Shown: positions 1-6,455 of the stretch, one piece after another
How positions within the stretch are numbered: position 1 is the first letter of the stretch
Layout: each line of letters starts with the position of its first letter
Assembly: GCA_905236265.1 (NCBI GenBank)
Contig: CAJOOV010000001.1
Coordinates: forward strand, 1 to 8,643
Source: an uncultured Oscillospiraceae bacterium
Lineage (GTDB): Bacteria > Bacillota > Clostridia > Oscillospirales > Oscillospiraceae
DNA: 8,643 nt
Direction: 5' to 3'
Translations under genes and position numbers: made by a program
The notes under the pieces: generated by a model
Seen by the model: only the letters and a program-made list of their open reading frames with translations
Databases searched by the model: none
What the model was told of the DNA's origin: nothing

Positions 1-908
1 ATTTCTCCGTCGTCCGTCCAGTCCCACTCGTCATAGCGGTCAGTGACAAAACGGGTGACGGGGCTGACCTGAACTGCAGTGACCGGGGAGTCTATTACCT
101 CGACCTGATAGGCACAGGTTACCCCGCAGACAGTGAAGTATGCCTCATGGGTGCCTGCCTCCCACAGATCGTTCTGCGTTTCTCCGGTTTGGTAATAGCA
201 ATCTATCCGGTCATCAGGATAGGCGGCTCTCAATTGCTCTTCCACGTTGTCAGGCCGGCCTTCGTATACGCCGTCCACTGTAGTGACACGGATAAACTCT
301 GGCCAGCAGTCCACTGCATACCACTTGACTTCCTCTTCTCCCTCCCAGCTCCATGATTCGTGGCGGTCGGTGACAAAGCGTGTGATGTGCTGAACCTCCA
401 CGCTTTGAATCGGAGAGGCAATCACCTCTACTGTATACGCTGTTTCGGTTCCGCAGACATTGAAAAACGCCTCATGCAGCCCAACGCCCCAAGGCTGAGC
501 GCTGCTCTCGTCCGAGTACCAATACATATCAATCTCTGCGTCCGGGTAGTCTCGCTTCAACTCCTCTTCGACCTGATTCGGTTCCCCCTCATAGGTTCCC
601 TGCTGCGTTGTCACCTGAATCCACTCCGGCCAGCAGTCGATTCGCTCCTGTCCTGCGTTGTTCCGGTCTGTTTCAAAACGCCTGATGGGTGCAACTTCCA
701 GCGCCGTTACCAAAACGCCGCTGTCCTGCGCAGAATCCTGAACAGATGCTTCCTCTTCCGCCAGAAGATCTGCCTCCTCCGGCGCAGGGGATGCGATTAA
801 TGCGCCGCTGTCCTCCTCCTGCAGCGCATCCGCATCCGCCGCTCTGGCCGGGAGAATGCTCAGGGACATGGCAAGCGCCATAAGCAGTGCCGATACTCTT
901 CTTTTCAT
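1..908 (-). CDS. Secreted tandem-repeat protein, possibly Ig-like repeats (3' end outside window)
   Basis: An open frame of 302 codons starts at ATG 908-906 behind AGAGGTGG (915-922, 6-nt spacing) and runs off the left edge without a stop. The first 23 residues form a signal peptide: KRR, a hydrophobic core, then a likely cut after ARA. Residues 24-65 are acidic and Ala/Ser-rich, like a spacer. From residue 67 the protein is built of repeats starting at 67, 167 and 276 (the last cut off). Each repeat has the pattern (I/V)TRFVTDR or RRFETDR, then DCWPE, VTT, G-Y-EG-P, VEE-L, YPD, then G-HEA-F-VCG and VEVI-SP. The closing strand pattern recalls bacterial Ig-like domains of Firmicute surface proteins, but I cannot assign a family. 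Each complete repeat has a Cys in CWPE and one in VCG, which might pair. It is probably exported; no anchor is visible because the C-terminus is missing. It is divergent from the regulator at 1133. Function unknown. Confidence 0.85.
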   Translation of the reverse strand, partial: MKRRVSALLMALAMSLSILPARAADADALQEEDSGALIASPAPEEADLLAEEEASVQDSAQDSGVLVTALEVAPIRRFETDRNNAGQERIDCWPEWIQVTTQQGTYEGEPNQVEEELKRDYPDAEIDMYWYSDESSAQPWGVGLHEAFFNVCGTETAYTVEVIASPIQSVEVQHITRFVTDRHESWSWEGEEEVKWYAVDCWPEFIRVTTVDGVYEGRPDNVEEQLRAAYPDDRIDCYYQTGETQNDLWEAGTHEAYFTVCGVTCAYQVEVIDSPVTAVQVSPVTRFVTDRYDEWDWTDDGE

Positions 909-1132
909 GCGTATCCACCTCTCTGTTCCTGTATAGGTGTGTTATTATCCGCTGCTTTTTGTGGAAATGCCTTGCAGCCTACCTATGTTATACCTTACAA
1001 TAAGATTATGAAAAAAACTACCTTGCGGAACTGACAGTCATTGACAATTTGGCAACAAACGGGCAAAAACGGTTAAAATGAAGTATAGTGTGGACATTGG
1101 TTACGCTTTGGATTGACTGAGGAGGAACGGAT
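909..1132. promoter_or_regulatory. Divergent intergenic control region
   Basis: This 224-bp gap separates the divergent secreted protein and double-HTH regulator, so both promoters must lie here. For the minus-strand gene the best -10 is TATAAC (992-987), but its -35 is poor. For the plus-strand gene TTGGCA (1049-1054) and TTAAAA (1073-1078) are 18 bp apart, a mediocre match. TATAGT (1084-1089) is another -10 candidate, also without a good -35. Neither promoter can be fixed from sequence alone. Confidence 0.4.
1041..1055. promoter_or_regulatory. Candidate operator: TTGNCAA dyad
   Basis: TTGACAA and TTGGCAA stand either side of one T. Each half is itself a TTGNCAA palindrome, and the two together form a 15-bp dyad broken only at the variable positions. 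The site overlaps the only reasonable -35 of the regulator gene. Another short palindrome, TGACAGTCA (1032-1040), lies directly beside it. The arrangement suits binding by a multi-HTH protein such as the product of the 1133 gene, possibly autoregulation, but this is inference. Confidence 0.35.
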
Positions 1133-2851
1133 GTGACGTTTGACCGGTGTTTAGCGGATTATATGAGTCTTTTGAACTGTACGCCCTCAGAGCTTGCGCA
1201 GGCATCTGAGGTCAGCCGTTCTGTGATAAGCCGTTACCTGAGCGGGAGCCGGATTCCCTCTGGGGACGGAAACACAATCCGGCGGCTTGCCCGTGGCTTT
1301 TCTGTGACAGCGCAGAGACAAGGGAGGACGGATGTCTCAGAGGAGGAGGCATATGAGGTGCTGTTTCACGCTGTCTCCGGTATTGAAATTGATTACAGCG
1401 CCTTTGTGGGGAATTTAAACCTGCTGGTAAAAGCGCTGAACATTCCTTACGCAGAATTGGCAAGGACACTGAACTATGACCCGTCCTATATCTCCCGTGT
1501 GCTCTCAGGACAGAGAAAACCGGGTAATCTGCCGGTATTTCTCTCCGATGTGTCGGAATGTATTGCACGGCGCAGCGGGAACTCCGGCTGCGGGCATGTC
1601 ATAGGGAAACTTACCGGGGTGAACTGCGATGGAACAATGGATTTGGAGGAGCGCATTTCACTGGTTCGGCGCTTTCTCGGCTCCAATACCATCCGCCCTG
1701 CCCATCCTGCTCAGGATTTTCTCGTGGTTCTGGATGAATTTGATTTGGAGAAGTATACCGGGACAATCCCCTCTGACGAGCTGATCCTCCCCCCTGCCCC
1801 GTTCCGGCTTCCATATTCCAAAGCCTTTTGCACGCTGCGGGAGATGATGGATTTCGAGCTGGAATTCCTGCGCCAGACGGTGCTTTCAGATGCGCAAGAG
1901 GATGTGTTCATCTACAGCGAGATGCCGCTGGAACAGATGTCAAAGGACTACGGCTTTTACCGCAGATGGATCAACGGCGTTGCGTTGGTGCTGAAAAAGG
2001 GACTGCATATCAATATCATTCACAATGTAGACAGACCTTTTCAGGAGATGCTGGTGGGACTGCAGGGCTGGATACCCATGTATATGACCGGCCAGATTTC
2101 ACCCTATTATTTCAGGGAAAAACAGAGTCAGGTTTTTCTGCAGCATCTGAAGACCTCCGGCGCAGCGGCTCTATCCGGGGAGGCGATTGCGGGGCATCCT
2201 GAACAGGGGCTGTTCTCTCTGTCCGACCGGCCGGAGGATGTGGCCTACTATCGGAACAAGGCGAGGCTGATGCTGGAGAAGGCCGAGCCGCTCATGGAGA
2301 TTTTTACCTTTCAGAGGAGAAAGGAACTGCGTTCCCGGCTGGAGGAGCTGGCAGAGGCGGGGAACCGAAGGATGATTTTCAGCACCATCCCCGTTTTTGT
2401 CCTGCCTGAAGCGGAACTGAGGGAATTCCTGCGCTCATCCGGTCTGGACGAGCTGGCCATGGAGGGGGTTCTGGAATACGCACAAAGGAGCAGACGGGAG
2501 ATGTCCCGCCTTTTAGAAGCATACAGGGTCACAATGGAACTCCCTGACCTGACTGAGGAGCAATTTGAACGAAATCCGGTGTCTCTCTCTGTGCCTGAGC
2601 TATTCTATGATACGGATTTGTACTACACCTATCCTCAGTACCGCAGACATCTGGAGCAGGCGCACCTGTATGCTCAGGCACATCCAAACTGTACGCTGCA
2701 AAGCAATGCCTCGCCTGCGTTTCGGAATATCAATATCACGGTCATTGAGGGAAGGGCTGTGCTGGTGTCCAGAAGCAAATCCCCCACCATCCATTTTCTG
2801 ATTCGCCACCCAAAGATGATAGAGGCGTTTCAACGATTCTCACCTGAGTAA
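1133..2851 (+). CDS. Transcriptional regulator with two N-terminal helix-turn-helix domains
   Basis: This is a 572-residue protein. The start is GTG 1133, 7 nt after AGGAGG (1120-1125); the nearby ATG at 1131 is followed at once by TGA and is out of frame. A later start at Met11 would cut into the first HTH. Residues 5-58 look like an XRE/Cro-type HTH, with SELAQASEVSRSVISRYLSG as recognition region. Residues 88-145 hold a second, similar HTH (YAELARTLNYDPSYISRVLSG region). Two different HTH units in one chain could read two half-sites. Residues 150-572 match no domain I can name. They include an aromatic-rich stretch at 270-327 with LHINIIHNVDRPF and a hydrophobic segment that is not clearly transmembrane, and are likely a sensor or dimerisation part. 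It is divergent from the secreted repeat protein and 108 bp upstream of the aldehyde dehydrogenase, which has its own promoter. Its target and signal are unknown. Confidence 0.9.
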   Translation: MTFDRCLADYMSLLNCTPSELAQASEVSRSVISRYLSGSRIPSGDGNTIRRLARGFSVTAQRQGRTDVSEEEAYEVLFHAVSGIEIDYSAFVGNLNLLVKALNIPYAELARTLNYDPSYISRVLSGQRKPGNLPVFLSDVSECIARRSGNSGCGHVIGKLTGVNCDGTMDLEERISLVRRFLGSNTIRPAHPAQDFLVVLDEFDLEKYTGTIPSDELILPPAPFRLPYSKAFCTLREMMDFELEFLRQTVLSDAQEDVFIYSEMPLEQMSKDYGFYRRWINGVALVLKKGLHINIIHNVDRPFQEMLVGLQGWIPMYMTGQISPYYFREKQSQVFLQHLKTSGAAALSGEAIAGHPEQGLFSLSDRPEDVAYYRNKARLMLEKAEPLMEIFTFQRRKELRSRLEELAEAGNRRMIFSTIPVFVLPEAELREFLRSSGLDELAMEGVLEYAQRSRREMSRLLEAYRVTMELPDLTEEQFERNPVSLSVPELFYDTDLYYTYPQYRRHLEQAHLYAQAHPNCTLQSNASPAFRNINITVIEGRAVLVSRSKSPTIHFLIRHPKMIEAFQRFSPE

Positions 2852-2854
2852 CGC

Positions 2855-2875
2855 CGGGAGGGTTTTCCTTTCCCG
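2855..2875 (+). terminator. Weak hairpin after the regulator gene
   Basis: CGGGA and TCCCG pair, and the stem can be extended by G-U and G-C pairs around a TTTT-containing loop, starting 3 nt after the stop codon. No T-run follows, so this is at best a weak terminator. Some read-through into the aldehyde dehydrogenase gene is possible. Confidence 0.25.
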
Positions 2876-2916
2876 CCAGTTGTAATATGAATTAACGGAC
2901 TGAATTGCTGTTTTTG

Positions 2917-2925
2917 TGCTATAAT
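2917..2925 (+). promoter_or_regulatory. Extended -10 promoter for the aldehyde dehydrogenase
   Basis: TGC-TATAAT is a perfect extended -10 element (TGN plus TATAAT). No convincing -35 lies 16-18 bp upstream, which is normal for extended -10 promoters. Transcription would start near 2932, leaving a leader of about 28 nt with the ribosome binding site. Confidence 0.65.
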
Positions 2926-2959
2926 CTAAGAAAACACATTGGCAGGAGGAGTATACTAC

Positions 2960-4324
2960 ATGAGGGATGTCGGAGCGATTGTCTCAAAACAGAAGCGTTT
3001 TTTTAACAGCAATATCACAAAGTCCGTGGACTTTCGCCTTGCCATGCTGAAAAAGCTGGAGGCGGCGATTCGGGGTAAAGAAGAGGCAATTCTGAATGCA
3101 CTCTATCGGGACTTGGAAAAGTCACGCTCAGAGGGCTATATGTCTGAGGTTGGGATGGTGTACAGCGAGCTTCGCGAGGCGCAGAGGCATGTGAGAGCAT
3201 GGAGCAGACCCAGACGTGTCAGAGGAACGGTGGGCACGTTTCCGGCGAAGAGCTATCTCTATTCTGAGCCGTATGGAACCGTGCTGATTATGGCGCCGTG
3301 GAACTATCCATTCAATCTGACGATCTGTCCTCTGGTGGGGGCAATCGCAGCGGGAAACTGTGCAGTGGTGAAATGCTCCAAAAGCAGCGTTCACACCTCC
3401 GCTCTGATTCGAAGCATCCTCAATGACACCTTTCCGGAGGAATACCTGTATTGTGTGGATGCAGAGACGGATTACGATGAGATTCTGAAACAGAGGTACG
3501 ACTATATCTTCTTCACGGGCAGCCCACGGGTGGGAAAGCTCATCATGCGCACCGCAAGCGAGCATCTGATTCCCGTTTCACTGGAGCTGGGCGGGAAATG
3601 CCCCTGCATTATTGATGAAACGGCGGATTTGAAGCTGGCTGCGAGGCGGATTGCGTGGGGAAAGAATCTGAATGCGGGACAGACCTGCGTCTCGGTTGAC
3701 TATGTTGTGGTTCAAAAGCGCGTGAAGGAGGCATTTGTACACCTGCTGCAGCAGGAGATGCGCAGAAGATACCCGGATGCGTCCCGAAACGACAGCTATC
3801 CCAGAATCATCAACCGGCACCATTATGAACGGCTGTCCCGCCTGCTTGAGACGGAGGAGGGCGTAATCGGCGGTGAGCGGAACGAAGCGGCGCTGAAAAT
3901 TGCCCCTGCCATTCTTCCAAAGGCCGATTTTGACCACGAGGTTATGCAGGAGGAAATCTTCGGACCTCTGCTGCCCGTCATCGGATATGAGGACATGGAA
4001 TCCGTACTGACCACAATCAAAGCGATGGAAAAGCCTCTGGCCTGCTATGTCTTTACCGAGAGAAGGGAGAGAGCGGAGCATGTGATTGAGAGCCTTTCCT
4101 TTGGCGGCGGCTGTGTCAATGATGTTGTCCTGCATATCACCAACCACAACCTGCCCTTCGGCGGCGTGGGTTACAGCGGCATGGGCTGCTATCACGGAAG
4201 GTTTGGGTTTGAAACCTTCAGCCACAGAAAGAGCATTGTCAAAAACGTCAGCTTTCCGGATATCCCCTTCCGGTATGCGCCCTATTCCGGTAAAAAACTG
4301 AAGGTTTTCAAGATTATTATGTGA
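2960..4324 (+). CDS. Class 3 (ALDH3-type) aldehyde dehydrogenase
   Basis: The enzyme oxidises aldehydes to carboxylic acids with NAD(P)+. The start is ATG 2960, 10 nt after AGGAGG (2944-2949). A TTG at 2939 would put that ribosome site inside the gene, so I reject it. The product is 454 residues, the usual length of compact class 3 enzymes. Visible motifs are APWNYPF (112-118, with Asn115 of the oxyanion site), FTGSPRVGK (185-193, cofactor loop), ELGGK with general base Glu209, GQTC with catalytic Cys243, EIFGP (332-336) and LPFGGVGYSGMG near the C-terminus. All catalytic residues are present. Two substitutions stand out: the usual KPSE cofactor motif reads KCSK (138-141), and the Ser after ELGGK is Cys. 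There is no signal peptide or tail anchor, so it is probably cytosolic. Substrate is unknown; medium- or long-chain and aromatic aldehydes are typical of the class. Control by the upstream regulator is possible but unproven. Confidence 0.95.
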   Translation: MRDVGAIVSKQKRFFNSNITKSVDFRLAMLKKLEAAIRGKEEAILNALYRDLEKSRSEGYMSEVGMVYSELREAQRHVRAWSRPRRVRGTVGTFPAKSYLYSEPYGTVLIMAPWNYPFNLTICPLVGAIAAGNCAVVKCSKSSVHTSALIRSILNDTFPEEYLYCVDAETDYDEILKQRYDYIFFTGSPRVGKLIMRTASEHLIPVSLELGGKCPCIIDETADLKLAARRIAWGKNLNAGQTCVSVDYVVVQKRVKEAFVHLLQQEMRRRYPDASRNDSYPRIINRHHYERLSRLLETEEGVIGGERNEAALKIAPAILPKADFDHEVMQEEIFGPLLPVIGYEDMESVLTTIKAMEKPLACYVFTERRERAEHVIESLSFGGGCVNDVVLHITNHNLPFGGVGYSGMGCYHGRFGFETFSHRKSIVKNVSFPDIPFRYAPYSGKKLKVFKIIM

Positions 4325-4345
4325 CCTGTACAAGAGAACGAAGCA

Positions 4346-4376
4346 AACGCCCCGCCTCACAATGAGGCGGGGCGTT
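4346..4376. terminator. Bidirectional hairpin terminator between convergent genes
   Basis: A perfect 14-bp GC-rich stem (4346-4359 with 4363-4376) encloses the 3-nt loop CAA. It lies 22 nt after the dehydrogenase stop and 31 nt beyond the esterase stop, so it can serve both genes. The sequence after the stem is only mildly T-rich: TTTGCTT when read on the minus strand, weaker on the plus strand. Confidence 0.8.
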
Positions 4377-4406
4377 GAAGTATCATCGTCTGCTTACAAA
4401 GGGCAA

Positions 4407-6188
4407 TCAATCCCACAGGCTGGGGTTGCCGAAATGCTCGTCCAGCGCCGCACTGAACCAGCGGCCATTCATCACGTTGCTGATATTGCCCTGCTTCAGC
4501 TCGTCGGAAATGGTGGTATCCGCTTCCATGGCTGCGATAATATCCTCATAGGAGCTGGAGACATCCTTAGACTCCACAATTGCCTGAGTATCGTCGGCAT
4601 CAAACACCATGGTGGATTTGTTTTCAGGCGTCCAGTTGCTCCACTGAGCCAGCCCTTCCCCGTTGGGGTCGCCGGTGGCAAGGAAGTTGGTCAGGTATGC
4701 GTTGAACTGCTGAGCCATGGCCTGATAGCCCGCTGCGGAGAAATCGCCGAAGCCGCCATAGGTGTGCTCATCTGTCAGCATGGGAACAAAGATGCCGTGG
4801 AAGGAACCCATTGCGGGCAGGACAGTGGCGCTGTTGACAGAGCCGTAATCCACCTGACAGAGATAGATATTGTCCTTGTAGTTGTCAAACATGGTCTCTG
4901 CGCTGCACTGGGTATTGAAAATACGGTACATGTCAGAGCCATAAAGCGTAGCAAAGCTCTTTGCGGCGGCCTGCGTCTCCTCGTCCAGAGCGGCAACTGC
5001 CTCGGAGGAGTAATACCCGTCAAAGCTGCAGAAGAGGCTGAACTCTGTGGAGCCGGTGAGCATCAGAACGGGGACGGACTGGTACTCTGTGGTCTCAAAG
5101 CCGTTTTCGGGAATCACGACGCCATCCTTGTACAGATGAGGGAAGGCGCTCATGCGGATTCCGGCATTGCCCATGAGGGGAGCCAGCCGCTCGGCAGGAA
5201 TGCTGTAGAGGTACTCCTTCACGTCGTCGCCGTCGGTGAGCAGCCATGCCTTAGCCTCTGCCTCGTCGGCAGCCTTGCCGTCTTCCACGGCCAGAGGCGC
5301 AATTGCCCCGGCAATCTTGCTGGCGCTGGCAGTCTCATCGGCCACTGTCATGCCGCCGGAGAATGCAATTGCCTTGTCGAACTTCCCTGCGAAAACCGGG
5401 CTGATGAGGGCAGCCATTACGTCTCTGCCGCCGGCAGAGAAACCGGAGATCGTCACATTGTTGGGGTCACCGCCAAAGGCAGAGATATTGGCTCTTACCC
5501 AGTCCAGCGCCTTGGCAATATCCAGCATTGTGTAGTTGCCGGTGCTGCCCTCCTCCTTCTGGAGAGCGGGCAGGCAGTTGAAGCCCAGAAGCCCCAGACG
5601 GTAATTCAGGGAGACATAGACGCAGTTGTCGTTGACAACGATTTTGCTGCCCTCAATCTCACTGCTGCTGCCAGTCTGGTTGTTGCCGCCGTGAATGTAG
5701 ACCAGAACGGGAAGGTTTTCGGCATCGGCGGTGGAATAAATGTCCAGATTCAGACAGTCCTCCGTGCCGGAGAGCACGTTCTGGAAGGTGGTGTAGTCCA
5801 TAGAGGACTGGATAGCAGGCTCACCGGGGGCGGTGCAGTCACGCACATCTGTCCACGCTTCGGGGTCAACAGGCGCAGCCCAGCGCAGCTCACCCACGGG
5901 AGCAGCGCCGTAGGGAACAGCGTACCAGACCAGACTCTCGCCCTTGGTGACGCCCTGAACGTCACCGAACTGAGTGGTGCGAACCAGCGTGTCCTCGCCG
6001 GCAGGCTCCTCCGCCTGCGTTTCCTCGGGCTCCTGTGCAGGGGTCTCCTCTGCGGGAGCCTCTGCTTCCTGTGTTTCCGTGTCTTGCGGTGCTTCGCTGT
6101 CATTTTCTGCGGTAGATGAACCGCCGCAGGCAGCCAGAGAAAGGATCATTGCAAGAGCAAGGATCATTGCCAGAGCTTTTCTTTTCAT
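4407..6188 (-). CDS. Lipid-anchored type B carboxylesterase
   Basis: This is a carboxylic ester hydrolase of the COesterase alpha/beta-hydrolase family, 593 residues. The start is ATG 6188-6186, 7 nt after AGGAGG (6196-6201). A longer frame to 6305 would put residues of no known kind before the signal peptide. A lipobox LAAC gives lipidated Cys21, so the enzyme should sit on the outer face of the membrane. Residues 22-66 are a Glu/Pro/Ala/Thr-rich linker. Family motifs follow: EDCLNLDIY (143-151), HGGNN oxyanion region (166-170), NYRLGLLGF (195-203) and GGDPNNVTISGFSAGG with nucleophile Ser251. Glu382 (TGSTEFSLF) and His464 (GSFHG) complete the triad. The nucleophile elbow reads GFSAG rather than the usual GESAG. 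A tail of about 50 residues follows the normal catalytic end. The gene is divergent from the MerR regulator and probably controlled by it. Substrate unknown. Confidence 0.93.
   Translation of the reverse strand: MKRKALAMILALAMILSLAACGGSSTAENDSEAPQDTETQEAEAPAEETPAQEPEETQAEEPAGEDTLVRTTQFGDVQGVTKGESLVWYAVPYGAAPVGELRWAAPVDPEAWTDVRDCTAPGEPAIQSSMDYTTFQNVLSGTEDCLNLDIYSTADAENLPVLVYIHGGNNQTGSSSEIEGSKIVVNDNCVYVSLNYRLGLLGFNCLPALQKEEGSTGNYTMLDIAKALDWVRANISAFGGDPNNVTISGFSAGGRDVMAALISPVFAGKFDKAIAFSGGMTVADETASASKIAGAIAPLAVEDGKAADEAEAKAWLLTDGDDVKEYLYSIPAERLAPLMGNAGIRMSAFPHLYKDGVVIPENGFETTEYQSVPVLMLTGSTEFSLFCSFDGYYSSEAVAALDEETQAAAKSFATLYGSDMYRIFNTQCSAETMFDNYKDNIYLCQVDYGSVNSATVLPAMGSFHGIFVPMLTDEHTYGGFGDFSAAGYQAMAQQFNAYLTNFLATGDPNGEGLAQWSNWTPENKSTMVFDADDTQAIVESKDVSSSYEDIIAAMEADTTISDELKQGNISNVMNGRWFSAALDEHFGNPSLWD
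6141..6176. repeat. 18-bp tandem duplication in the esterase signal peptide
   Basis: Two adjacent 18-bp copies (6141-6158 and 6159-6176) differ at one base. On the minus strand they encode ALAMIL twice (residues 5-16), which makes up most of the hydrophobic core of the lipoprotein signal peptide. The repeat keeps frame, so loss or gain of a copy would shorten or lengthen the core by six residues. Confidence 0.9.
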
Positions 6189-6238
6189 TTGTATTCCTCC
6201 TGTCTTATTTTTCCCGTATCCGGGAGATATACATCTAC

Positions 6239-6269
6239 ATATTAAACCCCGGTAATCGTTACTGGTCAA
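6239..6269 (-). promoter_or_regulatory. Promoter of the carboxylesterase
   Basis: Read on the minus strand, TTGACC (6269-6264) is the -35. Two -10 options exist: TTTAAT (6246-6241, 17-bp spacer, 5 of 6 matches) and TAATAT (6244-6239, 19-bp spacer, 4 of 6). A 19-bp spacer is the hallmark of MerR-activated promoters, but the sequence does not settle which -10 is used. The leader of roughly 45 nt carries a small hairpin (6212-6225) and the ribosome binding site. Confidence 0.6.
6249..6265. promoter_or_regulatory. Candidate MerR operator dyad
   Basis: The 17-bp sequence matches CCNGTAANNNTTACNGG, an inverted repeat broken only at the variable positions. It lies between the -35 and -10 of the esterase promoter and overlaps the -35 by two bases, which is where MerR-family activators bind. 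The divergent neighbour is a MerR gene, so its product is the natural candidate ligand. Confidence 0.55.
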
Positions 6270-6290
6270 GTAAAAAAACAGCCGCTCCAT

Positions 6291-6307
6291 TTGTGCATGA
6301 TTCACAA
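6291..6307. promoter_or_regulatory. Second operator-like dyad, TTGTG-N7-CACAA
   Basis: TTGTG and CACAA flank seven bases whose inner AT/AT also pair, giving 14 of 16 symmetric positions. It resembles the Rex redox-repressor site (TTGTGAA-N4-TTCACAA), but the total length is 17 rather than 18, so the half-sites are one base too close. It lies upstream of both divergent promoters. The binding protein is unknown. Confidence 0.35.
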
Positions 6308-6341
6308 TAAGCCGGAGATGGAGGACAACTTCAATTCACTG

Positions 6342-6370
6342 TTGAGACTTTAAACACAAAGTATTATAAT
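6342..6370 (+). promoter_or_regulatory. Promoter of the MerR gene
   Basis: TTGAGA (6342-6347) and a perfect TATAAT (6365-6370) are separated by exactly 17 bp, a strong vegetative promoter. Transcription would start near 6377, giving a leader of about 79 nt before the TTG start codon. The next bases are very A-rich. Confidence 0.75.
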
Positions 6371-6403
6371 AATAAAAAGAGAAATGATAGACAGAAAAAC
6401 AGG

Positions 6404-6417
6404 TGAAAGCGCTGGCT
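6404..6417 (+). promoter_or_regulatory. Candidate CcpA cre site in the MerR leader
   Basis: TGAAAGCGCTGGCT matches 13 of 14 positions of the cre consensus TGWAARCGYTWNCW; the mismatch is G at position 11. It lies about 27-40 bases downstream of the predicted transcription start. In Bacillus and relatives, CcpA bound at such positions blocks transcription when a preferred sugar is present. CcpA action here is inference from the match. Confidence 0.45.
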
Positions 6418-6455
6418 GTTGTAAGGACGGCTCTGCATAGAAAGGTGAAGCATCG

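Noticed and set aside
360..800. A 146-codon plus-strand frame in the left part of the window
   Set aside because: The minus strand here carries the continuous signal-peptide and repeat-containing frame with a good ribosome site; the plus-strand frame is its shadow.
2939..2959. An upstream TTG start adding seven residues to the aldehyde dehydrogenase
   Set aside because: It would place the AGGAGG ribosome site inside the coding region and has no ribosome site of its own.
3578..4360. A 260-codon minus-strand frame opposite the aldehyde dehydrogenase
   Set aside because: It overlaps a clear ALDH gene with all catalytic motifs, starts inside the terminator hairpin and has no family resemblance.
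4362..6119. A 585-codon open frame on the plus strand opposite the carboxylesterase
   Set aside because: It is wholly antisense to a gene with a complete catalytic motif set, signal peptide and ribosome site. Its predicted protein shows no recognisable domain; long antisense frames are common opposite GC-rich genes.
6212..6225. Small hairpin TCCCG-TATC-CGGGA in the esterase leader
   Set aside because: Only five pairs; too small to call a riboswitch or attenuator without comparative support.
6189..6305. An N-terminal extension of the carboxylesterase by 39 residues
   Set aside because: It runs through the predicted promoter and would bury the lipoprotein signal peptide; ATG 6188 has an ideal ribosome site.
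6384..6440. An 18-codon upstream reading frame in the MerR leader
   Set aside because: Its ATG lies only about 7 nt from the predicted transcription start with no proper ribosome site, and the peptide shows no attenuation-type codon run. It more likely arises by chance over the cre-like sequence.
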